64,000 nt of DNA from Streptomyces sp. R28. Its GTDB lineage: Bacteria; Actinomycetota; Actinomycetes; Streptomycetales; Streptomycetaceae. The stretch is from NCBI RefSeq assembly GCF_041052385.1, contig NZ_CP163439.1, positions 7,863,001 to 7,927,000 on the forward strand. The letters run 5' to 3'. Positions 20,201 to 29,093 of this stretch are shown piece by piece. Within the stretch, counting starts at the first letter, position 1, and each line of letters starts with the position of its first letter. The notes beneath the pieces were generated by a model that had not been told where the DNA came from, searched no databases, and saw nothing but the letters and a program-made list of their open reading frames with translations. The position numbers and the translations under genes are program-made.

Positions 20201-21963
20201 GGCTTTCCGGTCCGTGGGACGGCATTGTCTCCTTGCTCGGGATGGACGAGCGACCGCACCCGGACCATCCCGCACTCAACCGTGCCACCGTCGGCACGGC
20301 GCTCCTGGCGCAGGCAGCGTCCGACGCGGGTACCGAAGCGCGGTTGTGGGCCCTCACGCGTCAGGCAGTAGCCGTTTCGGCCCGGGAAAGGCCGTCCACG
20401 GCCGGCGCGCAGGTATGGGGGATCGGTCGTGGCATCGCGCTGGAACTGCCCAGCCTGTGGGGAGGCTTGGTCGACCTTCCCGACGCGCCGGACACCGCGT
20501 GTCTGCGTCGGCTGGCATGGGTGCTGTCCGGAGCGGCGTCCGAGGACCAGGTGGCCGTACGCGCCTCCGGTGTCTACGGGCGCAGGCTGGCGCCCGCCGG
20601 CGGAGCGGCCGATGACGGCCGGGCGTACACCCCGCGGGGGACGGTGCTGGTGACCGGGGGTACGGGTGCGCTCGGTGGGCATGTGGCGCGGTGGTTGGCG
20701 GCGAGCGGGGCCGAGCATGTGGTGCTCACCAGCCGTCGGGGTCAGCAGGCGCCCGGTGCCGCGGAGTTGGTGGCGGAGCTGGGTGCTCTGGGTGCGCGGG
20801 TCACGGTGGCGGCGTGTGATGTGGCCGAGCGTGAGGAGTTGTCCGCTCTGCTGCGGGAACATCCGCCCACCGCGGTCTTCCACACCGCGGGCGTTCCGCA
20901 CTCGGGCGAGTTCCAGTCCCTGCGGGTCGACGGCATGGCTGACGTGTACGGCGGAAAGGTGGCCGGAGCGCACCACCTTGATCAGCTCACCCGCGACCGG
21001 GACCTCGACGCCTTCGTGCTGTACACGTCGGGCGCCGGCGTCTGGGGCAGTGGCGGACAGAGCGCGTACGGCGCGGCGAACGCGGCGCTCGACGCCCTGG
21101 CCGAGCGGCGGCGTGCCGACGGTCTGCCGGCCACCGCGATCGCCTGGGGCCTGTGGGGTGAGGGAGGCATGGGCGAGGGAGAGGGCGAGGAGTTCCTCAG
21201 GGAACGCGGTCTGCGCGCTATGGCTCCCGAACGGGCCCTGGAAGCCCTCGGCGTGGCCATGGGCCGCGACGACACCTGTGTGGTCGTGGCGGATCTGGAC
21301 CTGTCCCGGTTCGCCCGGTCCTTCACCGCGTTCCGGCCCAGCCCGCTGATCGCGGACCTGCCCGGCACGGGACTGTCGGAGGAGCGACACCAGGACGGGA
21401 AGGGCGACGAGCAGGGGTTCTTGGCACGGCTCACCGCGGTCGGCCCGGTCGAGCGGCAGGAACTGCTGCTCGACCTGGTCCGCCGCCAGGTGGCCGTCGT
21501 GCTGGGCCATGCCGGGCCCGAGGACATACCGGCCGATCAGGCCTTCAGGGACCTCGGGTTCAGCTCGCTGACGGCCGTCGAGGTGGCCACCCGGCTGGGC
21601 CGGGCGCTGGGCACCCGGGTCCCGCCGACCCTGGTGTTCGACCACCCGACGGCGGAGGCGGTGGGCGTCCACCTGGCCGGGTTGTGGGAAGCCCGTGGCC
21701 GAGAGGCGGGGGAGCGGGACGAAGAGCAGCGGATCAGGGCGGTGCTGGCGTCGCTGCCGCTGGCCACGTTGCGGGAAGCAGGCCTCCTGGACGAACTGAT
21801 CGCGCTCGCCTCGGCCGGCGAAGCAGGGGCCTCCGGGCATTCCAGCGCCTCCGGCACGACCAGCACCCCCGACACCCCCGGCACCGCCGACTCCCTCGAC
21901 GCGATCGATGAGTTGGACAGCGACGCGCTGATCGCCCTCGCGCTGGGCGAGTCCGGCTCCTGA
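17233..21963 (+). CDS. Type I PKS, module 6 (KS-AT-KR-ACP)
   Basis: A single-module synthase of 1576 residues. The ATG at 17233 is chosen because a coiled-coil docking start (ADEQELRAYLKRTTIEL) follows it and GGGGTGA precedes it; the frame stays open upstream but overlaps the previous gene. Domains: KS (Cys near 205), AT (GHSQG Ser near 643; YASH near 746, methylmalonyl), KR (TGGTGALG near 1137, no LDD, so A-type), ACP (GFSSL, Ser near 1444, a variant of the usual GFDSL) and a long linker to the end. This equals tylosin module 6 (TylGIV); methylmalonyl rather than methoxymalonyl specificity separates it from platenolide-type synthases. The KS-AT half is almost identical in DNA to module 4. 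Confidence 0.94.
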   Translation: MADEQELRAYLKRTTIELHRATKRLKKAEERAHEPIAIVGMACRFPGGVGSAEGLWDLVESGADAVSGFPVDRGWDVAGLYDPDPDAVGRTYCREGGFLHGAGEFDAGFFGISPREAVAMDPQQRLLLETSWEALEGAGIDPRTLRGSRTGVYVGAWDGGYTRDVDVSSAELEGDLLTGGVMSFSSGRISYVLGLEGPAVSVDTACSSSLVALHLAVQALRQGECDLALAGGVTVMATPAVFVQFSRQRGVSPDGRCKAFSDAADGFGPAEGAGMLLVERLSDARRRGHRVLGVVRGSAVNQDGASNGLTAPHGPSQERVIRRALADAGLGPADVDVVEAHGTGTRLGDPIEAQALLATYGRDREQPLFVGSLKSNIGHAQAAAGVAGVIKMVMAMRHGVLPRSLHVGVPSSHVDWSSGGVEVLDRARQWPVVGRARRAGVSAFGVSGTNAHVVLEQAPDEAEAEVEAVVEAGPGSCAVPVVVSGVSAAALEAALGRLAALVEQDGELGVGEVGWSAAHRSVFDHRAVVVASDRQVLLEGLASPVISGVARRVGRTVLVFPGQGTQWAGMGAELLDSSPVFAARLGECAQALGPFVDWDLLEVVRSGVGLERVDVVQPVTWAVMVSLAEVWSRAGVVADAVVGHSQGEIAAAVVAGALSLEDGARVVALRSQVIGRVLAGAGGMASIALPAETVEERLAGWSGRLGIAAVNGPAITVVSGEAEAVAEFVAACEEQGVRARRIPVDYASHSEQVEAIEAELAGLLAPVVAREPVIPLYSTVEPGQQVSTDGGYWYRNLRKRVRFAETVELLLADGFGVFVEASAHPVLTIGIQELADEAGRDDIIAVGTLRRDEGGLRRLWTSMAEAFVSGVTVDWKAAYTTHHLTTRRIDLPTYPFQRHHYWLEPSPRSLDRTPHVQPAGIEAWRYRVVWKGLSAGDVPRLSGRWLLVVPEGMPSGPVDDIADVLTHHGATADRLVADPVVLGREGLAARLSGPWDGIVSLLGMDERPHPDHPALNRATVGTALLAQAASDAGTEARLWALTRQAVAVSARERPSTAGAQVWGIGRGIALELPSLWGGLVDLPDAPDTACLRRLAWVLSGAASEDQVAVRASGVYGRRLAPAGGAADDGRAYTPRGTVLVTGGTGALGGHVARWLAASGAEHVVLTSRRGQQAPGAAELVAELGALGARVTVAACDVAEREELSALLREHPPTAVFHTAGVPHSGEFQSLRVDGMADVYGGKVAGAHHLDQLTRDRDLDAFVLYTSGAGVWGSGGQSAYGAANAALDALAERRRADGLPATAIAWGLWGEGGMGEGEGEEFLRERGLRAMAPERALEALGVAMGRDDTCVVVADLDLSRFARSFTAFRPSPLIADLPGTGLSEERHQDGKGDEQGFLARLTAVGPVERQELLLDLVRRQVAVVLGHAGPEDIPADQAFRDLGFSSLTAVEVATRLGRALGTRVPPTLVFDHPTAEAVGVHLAGLWEARGREAGERDEEQRIRAVLASLPLATLREAGLLDELIALASAGEAGASGHSSASGTTSTPDTPGTADSLDAIDELDSDALIALALGESGS
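17310..19952 (+). repeat. Long direct repeat, copy 2 (KS-AT of module 6)
   Basis: Partner of 5858-8512. Homology begins at the same GGCGGAGGAGCGGGCCC block after the docking helix and ends shortly after the conserved LPTYPFQR stretch. Differences are mostly scattered single bases plus one unrelated patch near 17660-17800. The extent of identity points to recent duplication or gene conversion between the two modules. Confidence 0.85.
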
Positions 21964-22125
21964 CCGCACCAGCTCCTGACCGCACCAGCTCCTGACCGCA
22001 CCCGGCACCTGACCGCCCCCAGCTCCCGACCGCACCCGGCTCCCGACCGCACCCGCTCCCGACCACGACCGCCGCCCCCGCCCCCCACCCCGGATCGTGC
22101 CCGGCCCCGGATCATGCCCGGCCAG
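21961..22125 (+). repeat. Tandem 16-17 bp repeats between PKS genes 6 and 7
   Basis: The unit YGACCGCACCAGCTCC is repeated about six times with drift, starting at the TGA stop codon of the module 6 gene. It is followed by two copies of a second unit, CGGATCGTGCCCGGCC, near 22092-22125. The next PKS start codon is at 22180. No gene or clear terminator stem is visible in the spacer. C-rich repeats such as these could be slippage products or could affect transcript continuity. Confidence 0.8.
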
Positions 22126-22179
22126 CCACACCGGCGAACACCGCACCGGACAGCTCCGCTCCGAGAGGAACACCAGCTC

Positions 22180-25100
22180 ATGGCCCTGTCCTCCCCCCAG
22201 AACTCCACCGAGAAGCTGGTAGAGGCCCTGCGCACCTCCGTCAAAGAGGTCGAGAGGCTCCGGCAGCGCAATCGTGAACTCGAGGACGCCGCCCACGAGC
22301 CCATCGCCATCGTCGGTATGGCCTGCCGCTATCCCGCCGGCGTCGACTCGCCCGAGGCGCTGTGGGAGCTGGTCGCCACCGAGACGGACGCGATCGGACC
22401 GTTTCCCACGGACCGGGGCTGGGACGTCGACGGCGTGTACGACCCCGATCCGGACGCCCGGGGGACCACCTACTGCCGTGAGGGCGGGTTTCTGGCCGGC
22501 GCCGCCGATTTCGACGCGTCCTTCTTCGGTATCTCGCCGCGGGAGGCCGTGGTGATGGACCCGCAGCAGCGCCAGCTCCTCGAAGTCTGCTGGGAGGCTC
22601 TCGAACGGGCCGAACTCGCTCCCGAGACGCTGCGCGGCAGCCGGACAGGGGTGTACGTCGGAGCGGCACATGCCGACTACGTCTCCGACCCCGGCCGGGT
22701 CCCGGAGGGTTCGGAGGGGCACCTGCTGGCGGGCAGCGCGGACGCGGTGCTGTCGGGGCGCGTGTCGTACGCCCTCGGGCTGGAAGGCCCCTCGATGACC
22801 GTCGAGACGGCCTGCTCGTCCTCGCTGGTGGCCCTGCATGTGGCGGTCGCGGCGCTGCGGCGGGGTGAGTGCGGGCTGGCGCTGGCCGCGGGGGTGGCGG
22901 TCATGCCGGACCCGGCCGCGTTCGTCGAGTTCTCCCGTCAGAAGGGGCTGGCGGCCGACGGGCGCTGCAAGGCGTTCTCGGCGGACGCGGACGGTACCGG
23001 GTGGGCGGAGGGCGTCGGAGTGCTGGTGCTCCAGCGGCTGGCCGACGCGCGGCGCGAAGGCAGGCGGGTCCTGGGCCTCGTACGGGGCTCGGCGGTCAAC
23101 CAGGACGGCGCGAGCAACGGCCTGACCGCGCCCACCGGCCCCGCCCAGCAGCGGGTCATCCGCCAGGCGCTCGCCGACGCCCGTCTGACTGCGGACCAGG
23201 TCGACGCAGTCGAGGCGCACGGCACCGGCACCCGGCTCGGCGATCCCATCGAGGCGGGCGCGCTCATCGACACGTACGGTCAGGAGCGGCCGCCCGGCCG
23301 GCCCTTGTGGCTGGGGTCGCTGAAGTCCAACATCGGGCACGCCCAAGCGGCCGCGGGCGTCGGCGGTGTCATCAAGATGGTGCAGGCCATGCGCCACGGC
23401 CTGCTGCCGCGCACCCTGCACGCCGATGACCCGACCCCCCACGTGAACTGGTCGGCGGGTTCCGTGCGGCTGTTGACGGAGGCCGTCCGCTGGGAGCGGG
23501 CGGCCGGCCCCAGGCGGGCCGGCGTCTCGGCCTTCGGTGTCGGCGGGACCAACGCGCACATCATCCTGGAGGAGGCGCCCCCGCCGCCCGACGCGCCGGG
23601 TCCGCCGGGCCCCGCACACGGCGGCATCGTGGCCGCCGGCCCCCGAGCCGTGTCACCGGACGCCTCCGTCCCCGTGGTGTGGGTCGTTTCGGGACGCGGG
23701 CAGGCCGCCCTGCGCGACCAGGCCGACCGTCTCCACAGTCATCTGCGCGAGACACCGGACTGCCGTCCGCTCGACATCGGATACTCGCTGGCGGCCACCC
23801 GCACCGCGTTCGAGCACCGGGCCGTGCTCCTCGGCTCCTCCCACACCGAACTGATGGAGACCTTGCGGGAGTTCGCGGACGGCGGTCGTGCCCCGGCCGT
23901 GGTCAGCGGCGTACGCCGACGCGACGGCAAGGTCGCGTTCATGTTCACCGGGCAGGGCAGCCAGCGCGCCGGGATGTCCGGCGAACTGCGCGCCGCCTTC
24001 CCGGTGTTCGCCGCCGCGCTGGACGAGATCACCCGACGGCTCGATGCCCGCCTGGACCGGCCGCTGTCCGCCGTACTGGAAGCCGGGCCCGGCACCCCCG
24101 ACGCGGAGCTGCTGCATCGCACGCAGTACACGCAGGCGGCGCTGTTCGCCGTCGAGGTGGCGCTGTTCCGGCTGCTGGAGAGCTGGGGCATGCGGCCGGA
24201 CCGGCTTCTCGGTCACTCGGTCGGTGAGATCGCCGCCGCCCACGTCGCCGGGATTCTCGACCTGGACGACGCCTGCACCCTGGTCGCCGCGCGCGGCCGG
24301 CTCATGGCGGGGCTGCCGGCCGGCGGGGCCATGGTGTCCGTGCGGGCGACGGAGACAGAGGTCCTCGACGTGCTGGCCGACACCGCGGACCAGGTGAGCG
24401 TCGCGGCCGTCAACGGCCCGCGGTCCGTGGTGATATCCGGTGCCGAGGAGGCGGTGACCGCACTGGCGGCGCGGTTCGCCGGCCAAGGCCGTGCCACCAA
24501 GCGGCTCCGGGTGAGCCATGCCTTCCACTCGCCCCTCATGGACGGCATGCTGGCCGACTTCCGCCGGATCGCCGAGGGGCTGCGCTACCACGCCCCGCGC
24601 ATCCCGATCGTCGCCCACGTGACGGGCGAGCGGGCCGTCGCCGCGGACGAGCTGTGCAGCGCCGACTACTGGGTGCGGCACGTCCGGCGGACCGTGCGTT
24701 TCGACGACGCCGTGCGGACGGCACGCGCGCAGGGCGTCACCACCTTCGTGGAGCTCGGCCCGGACGCGTCGCTGTGCGCGATGGCCGAGGAGTGCCTCGC
24801 CGCCGAGTTCGCCGACCCCGGCGACCCCGCCGACCCCGAGGTGACACTGGTGCCCGTACTGCGCCGGCCTCCGGCGGGCGGCACCGACCCGGTGTCCGCG
24901 CCGCCCGCCGGAGCCGTCACCCTGTTGCGGGCGGTGGCCACCGCGCACACCAGGGGCGCAGCCGTCGACTGGGCCGCGCTGTTCGCGGGCTCCGACGCCC
25001 GGCGCGTCGCGTTGCCGGTGTACGCCTTCCAGCACCGCCGGTACTGGATCGAACCCGCCACCCCGGCCGCGCATGCGCTGTCCGACTGGCGTTACCGCAC

Positions 25101-27834
25101 CGCCTGGCGGCCGCTTCCCCCGGCCGGGGACCGGGACCCGGGCGACGCGGCCACGGCCCGTCCGGCCGCCCCGCGGCACTGGCTCGTGGTCCATCCCGAC
25201 CAGGGCCGCGGCGCCGGGCTCGCCGACGCCGCCGAGCGGGCGCTGAGCGGCACCGGCGCCGTGGTCACCCGCCTCGCCGTCGACGTGGCCTCAGCCGACC
25301 GGTCCTCGCTCGCCGCCGCTCTCGCCCGGTGCCTGCCGGGCACGCCCCGAGGTGACACAGTCGCCCCCGTGCCGGGCGTGCTGTCGCTGCTGGGCGCCGA
25401 TGATCGGGAACACCCCCGGCACGGTCCGGTGGCCATCGGGGTGGTGGCGACCCTGTTCCTGGCTCAGGCGATGGAGGATGAGGCCGTGTCCGCTCGCCTG
25501 TGGTGCGTGACCCAGGACGCGGTGGCCGTGGACCGCGCGGAGCGGCCCACAGCCGTCGGCGCCCAGCTGTGGGGACTCGGCCGGACGGCCGCGCTGGAAA
25601 TGCCCGCGCGCTGGGGCGGGCTGCTCGATCTGCCCGGCTCCGCACAGGACGCCCACTGGTCCTCGGCGGTCCGGCTGCTCGAAGGCCCCGAGGACCAGAT
25701 CGCGGTACGCGACCACGGTGTCCACGGACGCCGGCTGGTCCGTGCCCCGGCGGACCCGGGCGGCCCTCGCTACCGGCCGCGCGGCACGGTCCTGGTCACC
25801 GGCGGCACCGGTGCCCTCGGCGGCCATCTCGCCCGTTGGCTGGCCCGCAACGGCGCCGAGCACCTGGTGCTCGTGAGCCGACGTGGCCACCGCGGACCCA
25901 CGGCCGCCGGGCTCGAGGCCGAGCTGCTGGAGCTGGGCGTCAAGGTCACCTTCGCCGTGTGTGACGTCGCGCACCGGGACGCGCTGGCCGGGGTGCTGGC
26001 CGCCGTACCGGCGGACACCCCGCTCACCGCGGTGTTCCATGCCGCGGGCGTCCCGCAGGTGAGCGCCCTCGGCGAGACCGACGCCGGCCTCTTCGCCGAG
26101 GTCTGCTCCGGCAAGGTCGCCGGCGCCCGCAACCTGGACGAGCTGACGCGCTCCCACGACCTGGACGCGTTCGTGCTCTTCGCCTCCGGCGCCGGAGTGT
26201 GGGGCAGCGCCGGTCAGAGCGCGTACGCGGCCGCCAACGCCGAACTGGACGCCCTCGCCCAGCGCCGTCGTGCCGACGGCCTTCCCGCCACCTCCGTCGC
26301 CTGGGGGGTGTGGGCGGGCGAGGGCATGGGAGGCCAGGGGGGTGCCGAGTACCTCCGCCGGCGCGGCGTGCGCGCCATGGCACCGACGACGGCGCTCGAG
26401 GTCCTGGCCCGCTCCATCGGCGATGAGGAGCCCTGTCTCACCGTCACGGACATGGACTGGCCCCGGTTCGCCGACGGCTTCACCGCCTTCCGGCCCAGCC
26501 CGCTGATCTCCGAGCTGCCGGAGACACACTCCGCCCCCGGCCTCCCGGACGCGCCCCCGGCGCCGACGGCGACCGCTCCCCGGGCCACCCCCGTCGCCCG
26601 GTCACGTATCGAACAGCTGGGCCCCGACGACCGCCTGGCCGTCCTGCTGGCGCTGATCCGGGACGAGGCCGCCGACCTCCTCGGACACGCCGGTCCCGAG
26701 GACGTCGTCCCCGACGAGCGGTTCCTCCAGCTCGGATTCGACTCCCTGGCCACGGTCCGGCTCCGCCGGCGTCTCGGCGCGGCACTCGACGTCGAGCTCC
26801 CCGCCGGCCTGCTCTTCGACCACGACACCCCCCGCGCGCTCGCCGGTCACCTGGCCGGACTGCTCACCGGCGGGCGGGGGGACAATCCCGCCGGTGCCAC
26901 GGGCCGGCCGCCCGCGGGCGCCGGCAGCGACGCCGCGCAGCCCGTCGTACGGAGCAGCTTCACCGCCCTGTACGAGGAAGCCGTACGGACCCGCAGGGTC
27001 GGCGAGGCCGTCGACGTGCTCGCCGCGGCCGCCGGCTTCCGCCCCGCCTTCCGCACCGCCGACGAGCAGCCTCTGACCCCGGTCGTCATGAGCGGCGCCA
27101 CCCTCACCACCGGCCCGGGACGGCCGCTGCTCGTCGGCTGCGCCGGTACCTCGGTCGGGTCGGGCCCGCACGAGTTCGTGGCCCTCGCCCGGGCGCTCGA
27201 CGGCCGGTGCGACTTCGCCGCACTGCCCCAACCCGGCTTCGAGGCGGGCGAGAAGCTGCCGGCCTCGTTCGAGGTGCTCCTCGAGGCACAGGCCGCCGCT
27301 CTGGCCCGCCACACCGCCGGCCGGCCCTTCGCCCTGCTGGGCCACTCGGCGGGCGCCAACATCGCCCACGCCCTCACCCGCCACCTCGAAGCCCGCGGCA
27401 CCGGCCCGGCCGCCCTCGTCCTCGTGGACGTCTACACACCGCGCGACCCCGGCGCGATGGGCGTATGGCGGCACGAGATGCTCGACTGGGTGGCACGCCG
27501 CGCCGCCGTTCCGTTCGACGACACCCGGCTGTGCGCGATGGGCGCCTACCACCGGATGCTCCTGGACTGGTCGCCGCGGCCCACGCGCGCACCGGTCCTG
27601 CATCTGCGCGCCTGCGAGCCGCTCGGCGCGTGGGAGGGCGAACCGGACGGCTGGAAGTCCCGCTGGGAGTACGCCCACACCGCCGCCGAACTGCCCGGCA
27701 CGCACTTCACGCTGATGGGCGAACACGCGCCCGCCACCGCCCAAGCCGTGCTCGATTGGCTCGACGGCCTGCCTCCGACGGCCACGCAGGGCCGTACGGC
27801 GACCGAATCCACCGACGACAGGAGGGACGAGTGA
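22180..27834 (+). CDS. Type I PKS, module 7 with thioesterase (KS-AT-KR-ACP-TE)
   Basis: The terminal synthase subunit, 1884 residues; ATG start with GAGAGGA about ten bases upstream. A docking coiled coil (residues 6-40) is followed by KS (TVETACSSS, Cys near 211), AT (GHSVG Ser near 678; HAFH near 781, malonyl), KR (TGGTGALG near 1204, no LDD, A-type), ACP (GFDSL near 1522) and a C-terminal thioesterase with GHSAG (Ser near 1722) and a late His in GTHFTL (near 1841). The TE should release and cyclise the finished chain into the 16-membered lactone. Architecture and position equal TylGV. The stop overlaps the GTG start of the next gene (GTGA), so the two are probably co-translated. Confidence 0.95.
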   Translation: MALSSPQNSTEKLVEALRTSVKEVERLRQRNRELEDAAHEPIAIVGMACRYPAGVDSPEALWELVATETDAIGPFPTDRGWDVDGVYDPDPDARGTTYCREGGFLAGAADFDASFFGISPREAVVMDPQQRQLLEVCWEALERAELAPETLRGSRTGVYVGAAHADYVSDPGRVPEGSEGHLLAGSADAVLSGRVSYALGLEGPSMTVETACSSSLVALHVAVAALRRGECGLALAAGVAVMPDPAAFVEFSRQKGLAADGRCKAFSADADGTGWAEGVGVLVLQRLADARREGRRVLGLVRGSAVNQDGASNGLTAPTGPAQQRVIRQALADARLTADQVDAVEAHGTGTRLGDPIEAGALIDTYGQERPPGRPLWLGSLKSNIGHAQAAAGVGGVIKMVQAMRHGLLPRTLHADDPTPHVNWSAGSVRLLTEAVRWERAAGPRRAGVSAFGVGGTNAHIILEEAPPPPDAPGPPGPAHGGIVAAGPRAVSPDASVPVVWVVSGRGQAALRDQADRLHSHLRETPDCRPLDIGYSLAATRTAFEHRAVLLGSSHTELMETLREFADGGRAPAVVSGVRRRDGKVAFMFTGQGSQRAGMSGELRAAFPVFAAALDEITRRLDARLDRPLSAVLEAGPGTPDAELLHRTQYTQAALFAVEVALFRLLESWGMRPDRLLGHSVGEIAAAHVAGILDLDDACTLVAARGRLMAGLPAGGAMVSVRATETEVLDVLADTADQVSVAAVNGPRSVVISGAEEAVTALAARFAGQGRATKRLRVSHAFHSPLMDGMLADFRRIAEGLRYHAPRIPIVAHVTGERAVAADELCSADYWVRHVRRTVRFDDAVRTARAQGVTTFVELGPDASLCAMAEECLAAEFADPGDPADPEVTLVPVLRRPPAGGTDPVSAPPAGAVTLLRAVATAHTRGAAVDWAALFAGSDARRVALPVYAFQHRRYWIEPATPAAHALSDWRYRTAWRPLPPAGDRDPGDAATARPAAPRHWLVVHPDQGRGAGLADAAERALSGTGAVVTRLAVDVASADRSSLAAALARCLPGTPRGDTVAPVPGVLSLLGADDREHPRHGPVAIGVVATLFLAQAMEDEAVSARLWCVTQDAVAVDRAERPTAVGAQLWGLGRTAALEMPARWGGLLDLPGSAQDAHWSSAVRLLEGPEDQIAVRDHGVHGRRLVRAPADPGGPRYRPRGTVLVTGGTGALGGHLARWLARNGAEHLVLVSRRGHRGPTAAGLEAELLELGVKVTFAVCDVAHRDALAGVLAAVPADTPLTAVFHAAGVPQVSALGETDAGLFAEVCSGKVAGARNLDELTRSHDLDAFVLFASGAGVWGSAGQSAYAAANAELDALAQRRRADGLPATSVAWGVWAGEGMGGQGGAEYLRRRGVRAMAPTTALEVLARSIGDEEPCLTVTDMDWPRFADGFTAFRPSPLISELPETHSAPGLPDAPPAPTATAPRATPVARSRIEQLGPDDRLAVLLALIRDEAADLLGHAGPEDVVPDERFLQLGFDSLATVRLRRRLGAALDVELPAGLLFDHDTPRALAGHLAGLLTGGRGDNPAGATGRPPAGAGSDAAQPVVRSSFTALYEEAVRTRRVGEAVDVLAAAAGFRPAFRTADEQPLTPVVMSGATLTTGPGRPLLVGCAGTSVGSGPHEFVALARALDGRCDFAALPQPGFEAGEKLPASFEVLLEAQAAALARHTAGRPFALLGHSAGANIAHALTRHLEARGTGPAALVLVDVYTPRDPGAMGVWRHEMLDWVARRAAVPFDDTRLCAMGAYHRMLLDWSPRPTRAPVLHLRACEPLGAWEGEPDGWKSRWEYAHTAAELPGTHFTLMGEHAPATAQAVLDWLDGLPPTATQGRTATESTDDRRDE

Positions 27835-29078
27835 GCCCCGCACCGACCACGGACGACCCGGCCGCCGCCGGCCGCCGACTGCAACTGACCCGTGCCGCCC
27901 AGTGGTTCGCGGGCACCGAGGGCGACCCTTACGCGCTGATCCTGCGCGCCGAAGCCGCCGATCCCAGCCCTCACGAAGAACGCGTACGGGCCCTGGGACC
28001 GCTCTTTCGCAGCGAGCGCCTGGACACCTGGGTGACGGCGAGCCGGGCCGTCGCCGACGAAGTGATCGCCGCACCGGCGTTCGACGGCCTCACCAGCGAC
28101 GGCCGGCGCCCCGGACAGCGGGAGCTGCCGCTCTCCGGCACCGCGCTCGACGCGGACCGCGCGACCTTCGAACGACTGGCCGCCCACACCGCCTGGGGCG
28201 GGCCGCTGATGCCGGCGCCGCACCGGCGGGCGTTGCGCGAGTCGGCCGAGCGGCACGCCCGCCCACTCCTCGACGCGGTGGCGGACGCCCTCGCCTCCGG
28301 TGACGCGGTCGACCTCCTCGACGCGTACGCGCGCCGGCTGCCCGCCCTGGTGATCCGCGAACAGCTCGGTGTGCCGGGGCCACTGGCGGATCCCTTCGGC
28401 CACGCGCTGGCCGGCTGCCGCCGCACCCTGGACAGCGCGCTGTGCCCGCAACTCGTCCCGGACGCCGTCGCCTTGGCGCGGTCGGAGGCCGAACTGACCG
28501 CCGCCCTACGGGAGTCGAGAGCTGGCCACGACCCCGAGGCGGTCGCCGCCGCCCGCGCCCTGGCCGTCGGTGCCGCCGAGCCCACCGCCACCCTCGTCGG
28601 CAACGCCGTACGGACGCTGCTGGAGCGGCCCGGACAGTGGGCCGCGCTCGCCCGGGACCCCGGCCTCGCGGCCGCCGCGGTGACGGAGACCCTGCGCGTC
28701 GCCCCGCCCGTGCGCCTGGAGCACCGGGTGGCCAGGGAGGTCACCGAGGTCGCGGGGGAGCGCATTCCCGCCGGTGGCAGGCTCGTCATCCTCGTCGCCG
28801 CCGTCAACCGCACCGCCGACCCGGCCCCCTTCGACCTCGCCCGGCCCACGCCCGGCCCGTTCGGGCTCCCCGACGATCTGCACTTCCGCCTCGCCGGACC
28901 GCTGATCGGTGCCGTCGCCGAAGCAGCGCTCGGTGCGCTCGCCGCACGGCTGCCCGGCCTGTACGCCGCAGGTCCGGCCGTCCGGCGCCGCCGCTCGCCC
29001 GTGCTGCACGGGTACGCCCGCTTCCCCGTCGCCGCCGTCCGGGCTGCCCGTGACCTGTCCGCCGCCCGTAGCACCTGA
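27831..29078 (+). CDS. tylMIII: Heme-less cytochrome P450-like glycosyltransferase helper (TylMIII/DesVIII/EryCII family)
   Basis: A 415-residue P450-fold protein with no heme ligand. The usual F-G-x-G-x-H-x-C-x-G loop reads FGLPDDLHFRLAG near residue 344, with Arg where the Cys thiolate should be; the ExxR motif (ETLR) is kept. Proteins of this family (DesVIII, EryCII, TylMIII) bind and activate the partner macrolide glycosyltransferase rather than oxidise substrate. The GTG start at 27831 overlaps the PKS stop and has AGGAGGG just upstream. The glycosyltransferase gene follows after 15 bp, the usual pairing. Older annotation as an NDP-hexose 3,4-isomerase is not supported by the fold. Confidence 0.9.
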   Translation: MSPAPTTDDPAAAGRRLQLTRAAQWFAGTEGDPYALILRAEAADPSPHEERVRALGPLFRSERLDTWVTASRAVADEVIAAPAFDGLTSDGRRPGQRELPLSGTALDADRATFERLAAHTAWGGPLMPAPHRRALRESAERHARPLLDAVADALASGDAVDLLDAYARRLPALVIREQLGVPGPLADPFGHALAGCRRTLDSALCPQLVPDAVALARSEAELTAALRESRAGHDPEAVAAARALAVGAAEPTATLVGNAVRTLLERPGQWAALARDPGLAAAAVTETLRVAPPVRLEHRVAREVTEVAGERIPAGGRLVILVAAVNRTADPAPFDLARPTPGPFGLPDDLHFRLAGPLIGAVAEAALGALAARLPGLYAAGPAVRRRRSPVLHGYARFPVAAVRAARDLSAARST

Positions 29079-29093
29079 GGAGGGAGCGCCTCG

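Noticed and set aside
27207..27830. Longer N-terminus for the P450-like helper
   Set aside because: The extra 208 codons lie inside the thioesterase in another phase; the GTG at 27831 has a strong ribosome site and matches the family start.
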